Source: Candidatus Aerophobota bacterium
Lineage (GTDB): Bacteria > Aerophobota > Aerophobia > Aerophobales > B3-G15
Direction of reading: 5' to 3'
Assembly: GCA_021163905.1 (NCBI GenBank)
Contig: JAGGTG010000092.1
Coordinates: 1 to 10,613 of the forward strand
Length of the DNA: 10,613 nt
The notes beneath the pieces are model-generated. The model did not search any database and was not told where the DNA came from. It saw only the letters and a program-made list of their open reading frames with translations. The position numbers and the translations under genes were made by a program. Of this stretch, positions 1 through 5,363 are shown piece by piece; position 1 is the stretch's first letter; the number at the start of each line of letters is the position of its first letter.

Positions 1-255
1 GTTAATAAAAAGGCTTATGGTTAAAAGCTCAATTCCTATTTTAATGTATTTTACTTTTTTTAATTTTTTAATAATAAAATAAACAACAAGACAGGTGCAA
101 AAATAAACCCCTCTAATACTTATAGTACTTATAGGAGATATTTCCCACTGGGTGGGTGTTTTTAGTCCAAAAATTAAAAACCATACTACAGGTAAAATAA
201 GAAAAACAAGGTAATATCCTGTTTTTTTAAAGAATACGCCAATAGCATTCCTCAT
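1..255 (-). CDS. Small membrane protein of unknown function, 3' end beyond the window
   Basis: An open frame runs leftward from an ATG at 255 to base 1 with no stop, giving 85 residues; the rest lies outside the window. A good ribosome site (AGAGGAAG) sits just upstream of the ATG. The protein begins MRNAIGVFFKKTGYYLVFLI. Three hydrophobic stretches are visible, at about residues 13-30, 49-62 and 72-85, separated by a short soluble segment (about 31-48) and a lysine-rich turn (about 63-70), so it is very probably an integral membrane protein. I do not recognise the family and see no catalytic motif. It diverges from rnfE and has its own candidate promoter at 312-338, so it is probably a separate transcription unit. 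That this is a real gene is well supported by the ribosome site, hydrophobic pattern and promoter; its function is unknown. Confidence 0.7.
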   Translation of the reverse strand, partial: MRNAIGVFFKKTGYYLVFLILPVVWFLIFGLKTPTQWEISPISTISIRGVYFCTCLVVYFIIKKLKKVKYIKIGIELLTISLFIN

Positions 256-273
256 TTCACTTCCTCTACTGAC

Positions 274-287
274 ATGGATTAATCCAT
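274..287. promoter_or_regulatory. 14-bp perfect palindrome, possible operator
   Basis: ATGGATTAATCCAT is perfectly self-complementary. It lies between the candidate promoter and the ribosome site of the leftward membrane gene. The position and symmetry suit binding of a dimeric regulator just downstream of the transcription start. It has no loop, so it is poor as an RNA hairpin. A palindrome of this length could also arise by chance in AT-rich DNA. Confidence 0.3.
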
Positions 288-311
288 TTTTGTAACAATC
301 TCATTCTTGAT

Positions 312-338
312 TTTATAGGAGTTTTTAGTTAAAGTCAA
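312..338 (-). promoter_or_regulatory. Candidate sigma-70 promoter for the leftward membrane gene
   Basis: On the minus strand, TTGACT (338-333) is followed after 15 bp by TATAAA (317-312). Each box matches five of six consensus positions; the spacer is at the short end of the usable range. Transcription would start near 305 and leave a leader of roughly 50 nt containing the palindrome at 274-287. It begins two bases after the stop of the gene remnant at 340-489. This is an inference from sequence only. Confidence 0.5.
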
Positions 339-339
339 A

Positions 340-489
340 TCATTCCAGTTTCGGGAAAAATCCTGTAGTTCTTTGCTGCCCGCCGGGTGTGTTTTTCATA
401 ATAGCGTTAATTGGTTTGCCGGCTGTTTGGTTGGTCAGTTTTTCAGTTGATGCATAGATGTCGTTCAAGGTTCTACGTTCAACGTTACT
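340..489 (-). pseudogene. Possible 3' remnant of an unidentified gene
   Basis: Reading leftward, the frame is open for 49 codons from just after a TAA (490-492) to a TGA at 342-340. The translation looks protein-like, with a stretch KPINAIMKNTPGGQQ and an end FFPKLE. There is no convincing start codon or ribosome site; the only ATG is deep inside. Its upstream end merges into low-complexity GTTGAACG-like sequence and then the heptamer array at 500-574. This suggests that the 5' part of a gene was lost or overwritten there. It is more GC-rich than the flanking spacer. I cannot name the family, and 49 open codons could be chance. Confidence 0.3.
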
Positions 490-499
490 TTAAACAACT

Positions 500-574
500 G
501 ACTCAAGGACGCAATGACGCAACAGACCCAATAGACCCAACAGACCCAACGACTCAATGGACCCAATAACCCAA
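500..574. repeat. Nine short direct heptamers, GACNCAA, spaced 8-9 bp
   Basis: Heptamers start at 500, 508, 516, 525, 534, 543, 551, 560 and 568. Eight read GAC(C/G/T)CAA and the last reads AACCCAA, with one or two variable bases between units. On the other strand this reads as repeated TTGGGTC. No reading frame supports a protein here. The array separates the gene remnant from the rnfE promoter. It looks like a genome-specific minisatellite. The alternating 8/9 spacing is not the 10-11 bp expected of sites on one helical face. Confidence 0.75.
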
Positions 575-598
575 ACACACCAGCAGGATAAAAATCAG

Positions 599-624
599 TT
601 GACTTTTTATATATTCGGTATAAA
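599..624 (+). promoter_or_regulatory. Candidate promoter upstream of rnfE
   Basis: TTGACT (599-604) is a good -35 box. TATAAA (619-624) is a good -10 box but only 14 bp away, which is short; the weaker alternative TAAATT (621-626) gives 16 bp. The expected start would be near 631-634, leaving a leader of roughly 35 nt before the rnfE ATG. It is the only plausible promoter I see for the start of the rightward cluster. Confidence 0.4.
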
Positions 625-666
625 TTAAAGAAAAGTTAAGAAATTGGATTAAGAAGGAGTTATGAG

Positions 667-1269
667 ATGAGATCGTATCGCCTCTATGTAGAGTTTGTGA
701 AGGGGTTATGGAAACAAAACCCTGTATTTTTCCAGCTACTTGGTATGTGCCCCACTCTTGCAGTAACCAATTCCGCAATAAATGGTCTTTCTATGGGATT
801 TGCCGTTATTTTTGTCCTCGTTTGTTCTGGAATTGTTATTTCGGCATTTAGAAAATTTATTCCTTCAGAGGTGAGGATTGCAACTTTTACTATAATTATT
901 GCAAGTTTTGTAACGGTAATTGACCTTTTCTTTAAAGCAAAATTTCCCGGGATAAGTAAAGCTCTCGGGCCTTATGTTCCACTAATTGTGGTTAACTGTA
1001 TAATTCTTGGAAGACAGGAGGCCTTTACTTCAAAAAATCCAGTCCTTCCGTCAATTGCTGATACTCTTGGAATGGGAGCTGGATTTACTTTAGCTCTCGT
1101 TATACTGGGCAGTATTAGGGAACTGTTAGGCTCCGGGTCGGTGTTTGGCCATCAGATTTTGGGAAGTTACTTTCATCCATGGGTGATTATGATTCTTCCT
1201 CCCGGGGCTTTTTTGACTTTAGGTGTGCTTATTGGGTTTATCAACAAATTTTTTCCTCAAAGAGGATGA
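667..1269 (+). CDS. rnfE: Electron transport complex subunit RnfE (RsxE)
   Basis: This 200-residue protein belongs to the Rnf/Nqr D-E membrane family. In a complete Rnf complex, RnfE with RnfA forms part of the membrane core that couples ferredoxin:NAD+ electron transfer to ion pumping. Family signatures are LWKQNPVF (15-22), LGMCPTLAVT (25-34), VPLIVVNCIILGR (104-116) and LGMGAGFTLAL (134-144). Both conserved cysteines expected to hold a membrane [2Fe-2S] cluster with the partner subunit are present (C28, C111). About six hydrophobic helices span residues 22-194. Length is normal. GGAG at 656-659 sits 7 nt before the ATG; an ATG at 662 hits a stop at once. No rnfA, B, C, D or G is in the window, which is unusual. 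The stop overlaps the smpB start in ATGA. Confidence 0.93.
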   Translation: MRSYRLYVEFVKGLWKQNPVFFQLLGMCPTLAVTNSAINGLSMGFAVIFVLVCSGIVISAFRKFIPSEVRIATFTIIIASFVTVIDLFFKAKFPGISKALGPYVPLIVVNCIILGRQEAFTSKNPVLPSIADTLGMGAGFTLALVILGSIRELLGSGSVFGHQILGSYFHPWVIMILPPGAFLTLGVLIGFINKFFPQRG

Positions 1270-1715
1270 GTTTGATTGTTAACAAGAGGGTAAAACATGA
1301 ATATGAGATACTTGAGAGTTATGAGGCAGGTATTGTACTTAAGGGTTCTGAAGTAAAATCCATCCGTGAGGGAAGAGTAAGTTTTACCGATAGTTTTGTC
1401 AGGATAAAAAATGGAGAGGTGTGGCTTTGTAACCTCCATATAGCTCCTTATTCCTCATCTACCGAAAACCACGATCCTAAAAGAGATAGAAAGCTACTTT
1501 TACATAAAAAGCAGATAACAAGATTGGCAGGGATTTTATCTCAGAGGGGCTTGACATTATTGCCATTACGGATATACTTTAAAAAGAACAGGGCAAAAGT
1601 GGAAGTGGTGCTTGTAAAGGGGAAGAGAAAATACGATAAGAGAGAAAAGTTGAAAAGGAAAGATATGGAAAGAGAGATGAAAAGAGAGATCAAGGAGAGG
1701 GAAAGGTTCAGCTAA
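1266..1715 (+). CDS. smpB: SsrA-binding protein SmpB
   Basis: SmpB binds the tRNA-like domain of tmRNA and brings it to stalled ribosomes for trans-translation. The 149-residue protein has the family's usual length and motifs: HEYEILESYEAGIVLKGSEVKSIR (11-34), NLHIAPY (56-62), the tmRNA-contacting NHDPKRDRKLLLH (68-80) and GKRKYDKRE (119-127). A basic and acidic C-terminal tail follows, the part that folds into a helix in the ribosome. The frame is open further upstream, but only from here does it match SmpB. ATG 1266 overlaps the rnfE stop (ATGA). The ribosome site AGAGG (1261-1265) directly abuts that ATG and sits 6 nt before an in-frame TTG at 1272, so initiation at TTG, two residues shorter, is a real alternative. 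Its RNA partner ssrA begins 7 nt after the stop. Confidence 0.95.
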   Translation: MSLIVNKRVKHEYEILESYEAGIVLKGSEVKSIREGRVSFTDSFVRIKNGEVWLCNLHIAPYSSSTENHDPKRDRKLLLHKKQITRLAGILSQRGLTLLPLRIYFKKNRAKVEVVLVKGKRKYDKREKLKRKDMEREMKREIKERERFS

Positions 1716-1722
1716 ATAAAAT

Positions 1723-2072
1723 GGGGGTGATAAGGATTCGACAGGGATGAGAAAATCAGAATTGCACACCAAGGTCCGGATACCTTGTAAAACTGTCCGG
1801 AAAAAAATAAGCGCCGACGAAAGTTTGGCTTTAGCTGCTTAAAAGCAGTTAACGCTCGACTGCCTTTGCCCTGCGGGGTGGATCGAGTGTCAGAAAGCAG
1901 GGATAGCCTTATTCTTTGCAGAGGAGAGTAAGGCGAAAAACTACTCTGCTAATCTGCTTTCTATCCTGCCTGTCGGAGAGAAAGTAGATGAAATTTAAAA
2001 GACAGGCTAAGTGTGTAGATGTTCTGATTTTTCCATCTCTGGACGAGGGTTCGATTCCCTCCACCTCCACCA
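1723..2072 (+). ncRNA. ssrA: Transfer-messenger RNA (tmRNA, ssrA)
   Basis: tmRNA rescues stalled ribosomes and tags the unfinished protein for degradation. The 5' GGGGGTG (1723-1729) pairs with CACCTCC (2062-2068), followed by encoded ACCA (2069-2072). The T-arm has stem GAGGG/CCCTC around TTCGATT (2045-2061). P2 pairs 1755-1761 with 2022-2028 and CACAC 1765-1769 with 2011-2015. Pseudoknot 1 has CAAGG 1770-1774/CCTTG 1783-1787 and TCCGGA 1775-1780/1796-1801, ending 11 nt before the resume codon. Further stems are 1853-1859/1883-1889, GCCTTA/TAAGGC near 1907-1935 with GCAGAG/CTCTGC crossing it, and GCCTGTC 1968-1974/GACAGGC 2001-2007. It is a one-piece tmRNA of about 350 nt. It lies inside the operon, with no promoter or terminator of its own that I can see, so it is probably cut from a longer transcript. 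Confidence 0.97.
1813..1842 (+). other. tmRNA proteolysis-tag reading frame
   Basis: The resume codon GCC (1813) starts a frame encoding ADESLALAA and ending in TAA at 1840-1842. With the charged alanine the added tag is AADESLALAA. The LAA end is the usual protease-recognition signal. TAAGC just before the resume codon sits where the determinant TAGTC lies in the E. coli RNA. The stop lies in a small hairpin (CTGC with GCAG), as is common. Nine encoded residues is one fewer than in E. coli. Confidence 0.88.
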
Positions 2073-2120
2073 TTTCCTTCCAGAGAGTAAAGACCTTCCC
2101 AGAAGAGTTGTGTATAATCT

Positions 2121-2909
2121 ATGCAGACAATAAAAGTAATTGTTTGTGGTGCCCGGGGAAGAATGGGGCGGGAGGTAATCTCCTTAATTCAAAAAGAAGA
2201 AGATTATGAACTTGTTGGTGCTATTGAATCACCTACACATCCTGAAATTGGGCAGGAGATATTTAAAGGAATAAGAGTTACCTCCAGTCTTAAAAATGTA
2301 CTTCAGAGAGATGCTGTTATAGTAGAATTTACCAATCCCCCAGCGACACTTGAGCATTTGCGTATTGCAAGGGAGAATCATATACCTATGGTTATTGGAA
2401 CTACGGGATTTAAAAAATTAGAGTTAGATGAGATAAGAAATAGCTCACAAAAGATCCCCGTCCTTCTTTCTCCAAATATGAGTTTAGGTATAAATCTTTT
2501 ATTTGTACTGGTGAGAGAAGTAGCTACGGTGCTTGGTGACTTCGATAAAGAAATAGTAGAGGCTCATCACCGTTTGAAACAGGACTCTCCCAGTGGAACA
2601 GCTCGCAAGATAGCTGAAATATTAGCTGAGGTAGAAGGTAAAGACCTCTCTCAAGTTGCCTTATACGGAAGGAAGGGAATAACCAGGGGAAGGAGGAAAG
2701 ATGAAATTGGTATTCACTCGATCAGGGGAGGAACTATAGTTGGGGATCATACCGTGATCTTTGCAGGTGAAGGAGAAAGATTGGAGATAACACACAGAGC
2801 CGAGTCACGTGTAATTTTTGCTCGAGGTGCTTTAATAGGGGCAAGGTTTTTAATAAAGAAAGATAAAGGTCTTTACGATCTGCAGGATGTACTGGGAATA
2901 AAAAAATGA
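2121..2909 (+). CDS. dapB: 4-hydroxy-tetrahydrodipicolinate reductase DapB
   Basis: DapB reduces 4-hydroxy-tetrahydrodipicolinate to tetrahydrodipicolinate with NAD(P)H in the cytoplasmic lysine/diaminopimelate pathway. The 262-residue protein has the nucleotide-binding loop GARGRMG (10-16), VIGTTGF (91-97) and the active-site segment EAHHRLKQDSPSGTA (147-161). In that segment H149 and K153 match the catalytic histidine and lysine of the family. LGIKK at the C-terminus is also typical. The start is fixed: an in-frame TAA lies at 2115-2117 and the glycine-rich loop follows at once. The ribosome site is weak (AGAAGAG about 13 nt upstream), so translation may be modest. It starts 48 nt after the tmRNA CCA and its stop overlaps dapL in ATGA, so the next enzyme in the pathway is translationally coupled. 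Confidence 0.96.
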   Translation: MQTIKVIVCGARGRMGREVISLIQKEEDYELVGAIESPTHPEIGQEIFKGIRVTSSLKNVLQRDAVIVEFTNPPATLEHLRIARENHIPMVIGTTGFKKLELDEIRNSSQKIPVLLSPNMSLGINLLFVLVREVATVLGDFDKEIVEAHHRLKQDSPSGTARKIAEILAEVEGKDLSQVALYGRKGITRGRRKDEIGIHSIRGGTIVGDHTVIFAGEGERLEITHRAESRVIFARGALIGARFLIKKDKGLYDLQDVLGIKK

Positions 2910-4090
2910 AAGTCCAGGATGGAGCCTTCAAGAAAGCAGAACGTCTCACTAAACTTCCCCCTTATCTTTTTGCTCAACTCGATGAGACAAAAAGGAAGTT
3001 AAAAGAAAAAGGTAAGGAAATTATAGACTTAAGCATCGGCGATCCTGATATACCCACTCCAGAACCTGTTATTTACCGTTTAATTGAGGCATCCAAAAAT
3101 CCCGTAAATCACCGTTACCCTTCGTATGAAGGGCTTTTATCATTTAGAGAGGAAGTGAGAAAATGGTATTTAAATAGATTTGATGTATCTTTAGATCCCG
3201 ACGGAGAGATATTGACTCTAATAGGTTCCAAGGAAGGAATAGCTCATATATCCCTGGGGCTTTTAAATCCCGGTGATATAGCTCTAATACCAGAGCCTGC
3301 TTATCCGGTATATCAGGCGGGAGTAATATTTGCCAATGCCAGGCCTTACTACATTTCTCTTAAAGAAGATAGGGGGTTTTTACCCTCTTTAGAAGAAATA
3401 GATCCTGAAGTTGCCTCAAGGGCAAAACTTATGTGGATTAATTACCCAAACAATCCAACAGGAGCTATCGTTAAAGATGATTTTTTTCAAAAGGTGGTAA
3501 GATTTGCTAAAAAATTTAATATTATTGTATGTCATGATCTTGCTTACTCAGAAATTTCCTATGATGGATATAAGGCACCAAGCCTGCTTCAGGTGGAAGG
3601 AGCAAAAGAAATAGGAGTGGAATTTCACTCTTTATCCAAGAGTTTTAATATGACTGGTTGGAGGATAGGGTTTGTTGTTGGAAATAGGGAGCTCATCAAT
3701 ATTTTGAGACAGGTGAAGACTAATGTGGACTCCGGGGTATTTCAAGCTGTTCAGGAAGCAGGGATTGAGGCTTTGAAATTAGGAGAAAAGTTAACAGAAA
3801 AAATAAAAAATATCTATCGAAAACGAAGAGATCTTTTTGTTGAGGGTCTAAGAAAACTTGGATGGAAAGTTAATATGCCTCTTGCAACTTTTTATCTGTG
3901 GATAAGAATTCCAGGTGGAAAATCCTCTATTGAGTTTACCCAGTATTTGCTTGAGGAATGTGGGATAATGGTAACTCCAGGGGTAGGATTTGGTCCTTCA
4001 GGTGAGGGCTACATTAGAATAGCTTTAACTGTAAATGAGGAAAAGTTAAAAGAGGCTTTAAATCGTTTAGAAAAAATCAGAGTTAAATAG
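2906..4090 (+). CDS. dapL: LL-diaminopimelate aminotransferase (DapL type)
   Basis: This class I/II PLP-dependent aminotransferase of 394 residues most resembles DapL, which converts tetrahydrodipicolinate and glutamate directly to LL-diaminopimelate. It bypasses the succinylated or acetylated intermediates. Visible signatures are SIGDPDIPTP (43-52), the NYPNNPTGA loop (179-187), HDLAYSE (210-216) with D211 and Y214 near the cofactor, and HSLSKSFNMTGWRIGF (241-256) with K245 as the Schiff-base lysine. R371 in GYIRIAL binds the substrate carboxylate. PEPAYPVYQAG (130-139 region) and KTNVDSGVFQAVQ (271-283) are characteristic of DapL. Coupling to dapB, which makes its substrate, supports the assignment over a generic aspartate or alanine aminotransferase. 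The ATG overlaps the dapB stop. No other diaminopimelate-branch gene is in the window. Confidence 0.9.
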   Translation: MKVQDGAFKKAERLTKLPPYLFAQLDETKRKLKEKGKEIIDLSIGDPDIPTPEPVIYRLIEASKNPVNHRYPSYEGLLSFREEVRKWYLNRFDVSLDPDGEILTLIGSKEGIAHISLGLLNPGDIALIPEPAYPVYQAGVIFANARPYYISLKEDRGFLPSLEEIDPEVASRAKLMWINYPNNPTGAIVKDDFFQKVVRFAKKFNIIVCHDLAYSEISYDGYKAPSLLQVEGAKEIGVEFHSLSKSFNMTGWRIGFVVGNRELINILRQVKTNVDSGVFQAVQEAGIEALKLGEKLTEKIKNIYRKRRDLFVEGLRKLGWKVNMPLATFYLWIRIPGGKSSIEFTQYLLEECGIMVTPGVGFGPSGEGYIRIALTVNEEKLKEALNRLEKIRVK

Positions 4091-4212
4091 TTGCTGGTTA
4101 ATCAGTTAGTAGGTAAAGTTTGTTGTTCAACGTTGATTTAGATTAAACAGGTAAAAAGAAGAGAAAGAAACTGTAGTTTTGAACTTTTTGATAAATTGGA
4201 GGCAAAAAGAAG

Positions 4213-4929
4213 ATGCTAAGGCTATCTGTGAATGTTGATCATGTTGCCACTTTACGTCAGGCAAGGGGATCCAATTATCCGGATCCGGTTACAGCAGCTC
4301 TTTTAGCTGAATTAGCTGGAGCAAGTGGAATTACTGTCCATTTAAGAGAAGATCGGCGCCATATTCAGGAAAGGGATGTTGAACTTTTAAGGCGGACTGT
4401 GAAGACAAAATTAAATCTCGAAATGGGTCTATCTGAATCAGTTGTGAAGTTCGCTTTAAAAGTACGTCCGGATCTGGCCACACTGGTTCCTGAAAAAAGA
4501 GAGGAGTTAACCACGGAAGGGGGGCTTGATTTATCTAAATCTGGTGATAGGCTACCTGAGGTGATTTCACTTTTACATGATGCTGGAATTGCAGTTTCCC
4601 TTTTTATAAATCCTACTCCTAATAGTGTGAAAAAAGCGCATAAATTAAATGCAGATTTTGTTGAACTACATACAGGGTTATATGCCGAGGCCAAGGATCC
4701 ATCACAAATTGCAGAGGAGCTTGAAAAGATAGCCGGATCAGCCATGTTAGCTAAAAAGCTGGAATTGGGAGTTAATGCAGGCCATGGCTTAAACTATGAA
4801 AATGTGCGTGAGATTGCAATGATCAAAGAAATAGATGAATTAAGTATTGGCCATTCCATCATTTCAAGGTCCTGCCTTGTAGGGATACAAGAAGCAGTTA
4901 GACAAATGCTCAAGTTAATGCAGAGATGA
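4213..4929 (+). CDS. pdxJ: Pyridoxine 5'-phosphate synthase PdxJ
   Basis: PdxJ condenses 1-deoxy-D-xylulose 5-phosphate with 3-amino-2-oxopropyl phosphate to pyridoxine 5'-phosphate, the last ring-forming step of the DXP-dependent vitamin B6 route. The 238-residue TIM-barrel protein carries all main family motifs: NVDHVATLRQARG (7-19), HLREDRRHI (43-51), NLEMG (68-72), PEKREELTTEGG (93-104), ELHTG (151-155), LGVNAGHGLNY (185-195) and LSIGHSIISR (210-219). H43, R45, H50, E70 and H191 fall where the catalytic and phosphate-binding residues of the E. coli enzyme lie. GGAGG (4198-4202) is 10 nt before the ATG. The 122-bp gap from dapL is the largest in the cluster and could hold a second promoter, though none is convincing. 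The stop overlaps acpS in ATGA. Confidence 0.97.
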   Translation: MLRLSVNVDHVATLRQARGSNYPDPVTAALLAELAGASGITVHLREDRRHIQERDVELLRRTVKTKLNLEMGLSESVVKFALKVRPDLATLVPEKREELTTEGGLDLSKSGDRLPEVISLLHDAGIAVSLFINPTPNSVKKAHKLNADFVELHTGLYAEAKDPSQIAEELEKIAGSAMLAKKLELGVNAGHGLNYENVREIAMIKEIDELSIGHSIISRSCLVGIQEAVRQMLKLMQR

Positions 4930-5300
4930 CGGTGAAAGGGGTAGGAATAGATATTGTAGAGATAGACAGGGTGAGAAATGCTCTTCAGAAATGGGGGGAT
5001 ATTTTTGAAAATAAGATACTTACCGGAGAAGAGATTTCCTCTAAGGAAAAATCATCTAAGGGAAGGGTTACCTTTTTAGCAGGAAGATTTGCAGCTAAAG
5101 AAGCGATCTTTAAATCTCTGGGGATTAGCATTCCGTACTGGCAAAAATTATCCATTTTAGCAGGGGAAAGAGGGGAACCAGTGGTTAAGTTCAGGAAGGA
5201 AATTCTGAAAGAAAGTAAAGTGAAAAATGTAAAAAGAATACTTGTAAGTATCTCTCATTCCAAAAAGTACGCTGTAGCCCAGGCATTAGTTTTAGGATGA
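4926..5300 (+). CDS. acpS: Holo-[acyl-carrier-protein] synthase AcpS
   Basis: AcpS transfers the 4'-phosphopantetheine arm of coenzyme A to apo acyl carrier protein, switching on fatty-acid synthesis. The 124-residue length is normal for this short trimeric class. Motifs are GVGIDIVEIDR (5-15), where D9 binds magnesium, and GRFAAKEAIFKSLG (53-66), where E59 completes the metal site and K58 and K63 line the active site. SISHSKKYAVAQALV (108-122) is the C-terminal signature. The ATG overlaps the pdxJ stop; no strong ribosome site is seen, so translation is probably coupled. The pdxJ-acpS order is conserved in many bacteria, and nnr next door is also a frequent neighbour of acpS. I see no missing key residue. 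Confidence 0.95.
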   Translation: MTVKGVGIDIVEIDRVRNALQKWGDIFENKILTGEEISSKEKSSKGRVTFLAGRFAAKEAIFKSLGISIPYWQKLSILAGERGEPVVKFRKEILKESKVKNVKRILVSISHSKKYAVAQALVLG

Positions 5301-5363
5301 TCTGCCTTTTAAGTATCCTTTGAAAAAAGCTTAAGGTTAAAATATTTAAAAGAGGTTATTTTT

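Larger units (their letters stand above)
256..598. other. Intergenic region between divergent genes
   Basis: This 343-bp stretch has no intact gene on either strand. From left to right it holds the leader palindrome and candidate promoter of the leftward gene, a 49-codon remnant, a short GTTGAACG-like low-complexity stretch (about 462-487) and the heptamer array (500-574). I see no tRNA, CRISPR array or insertion-sequence end. Confidence 0.7.

Noticed and set aside
500..574. CRISPR array
   Set aside because: Units are seven bases with one or two bases between them; there are no spacers or cas genes.
1179..1265. N-terminal extension of SmpB by 29 residues
   Set aside because: The extension overlaps the rnfE C-terminus in another frame and does not resemble SmpB; family similarity begins at 1266.
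2113..2118. TATAAT just before dapB as a -10 box
   Set aside because: Transcription would start inside the dapB start codon region, the in-frame stop at 2115 forbids an earlier start, and no -35 box lies at the right distance.
1988..2209. Protein-coding frame across the tmRNA 3' end
   Set aside because: It crosses the tRNA-like domain of ssrA and the start of dapB in another frame; the RNA structure explains this sequence.
4365..4745. 126-codon open frame antisense to pdxJ
   Set aside because: It is wholly inside a well-conserved enzyme gene and has no family resemblance.
5320..5348. TTGAAA with 17 bp to TATTTA as a promoter for nnr
   Set aside because: The -10 box matches poorly and the start would fall on the ribosome site.
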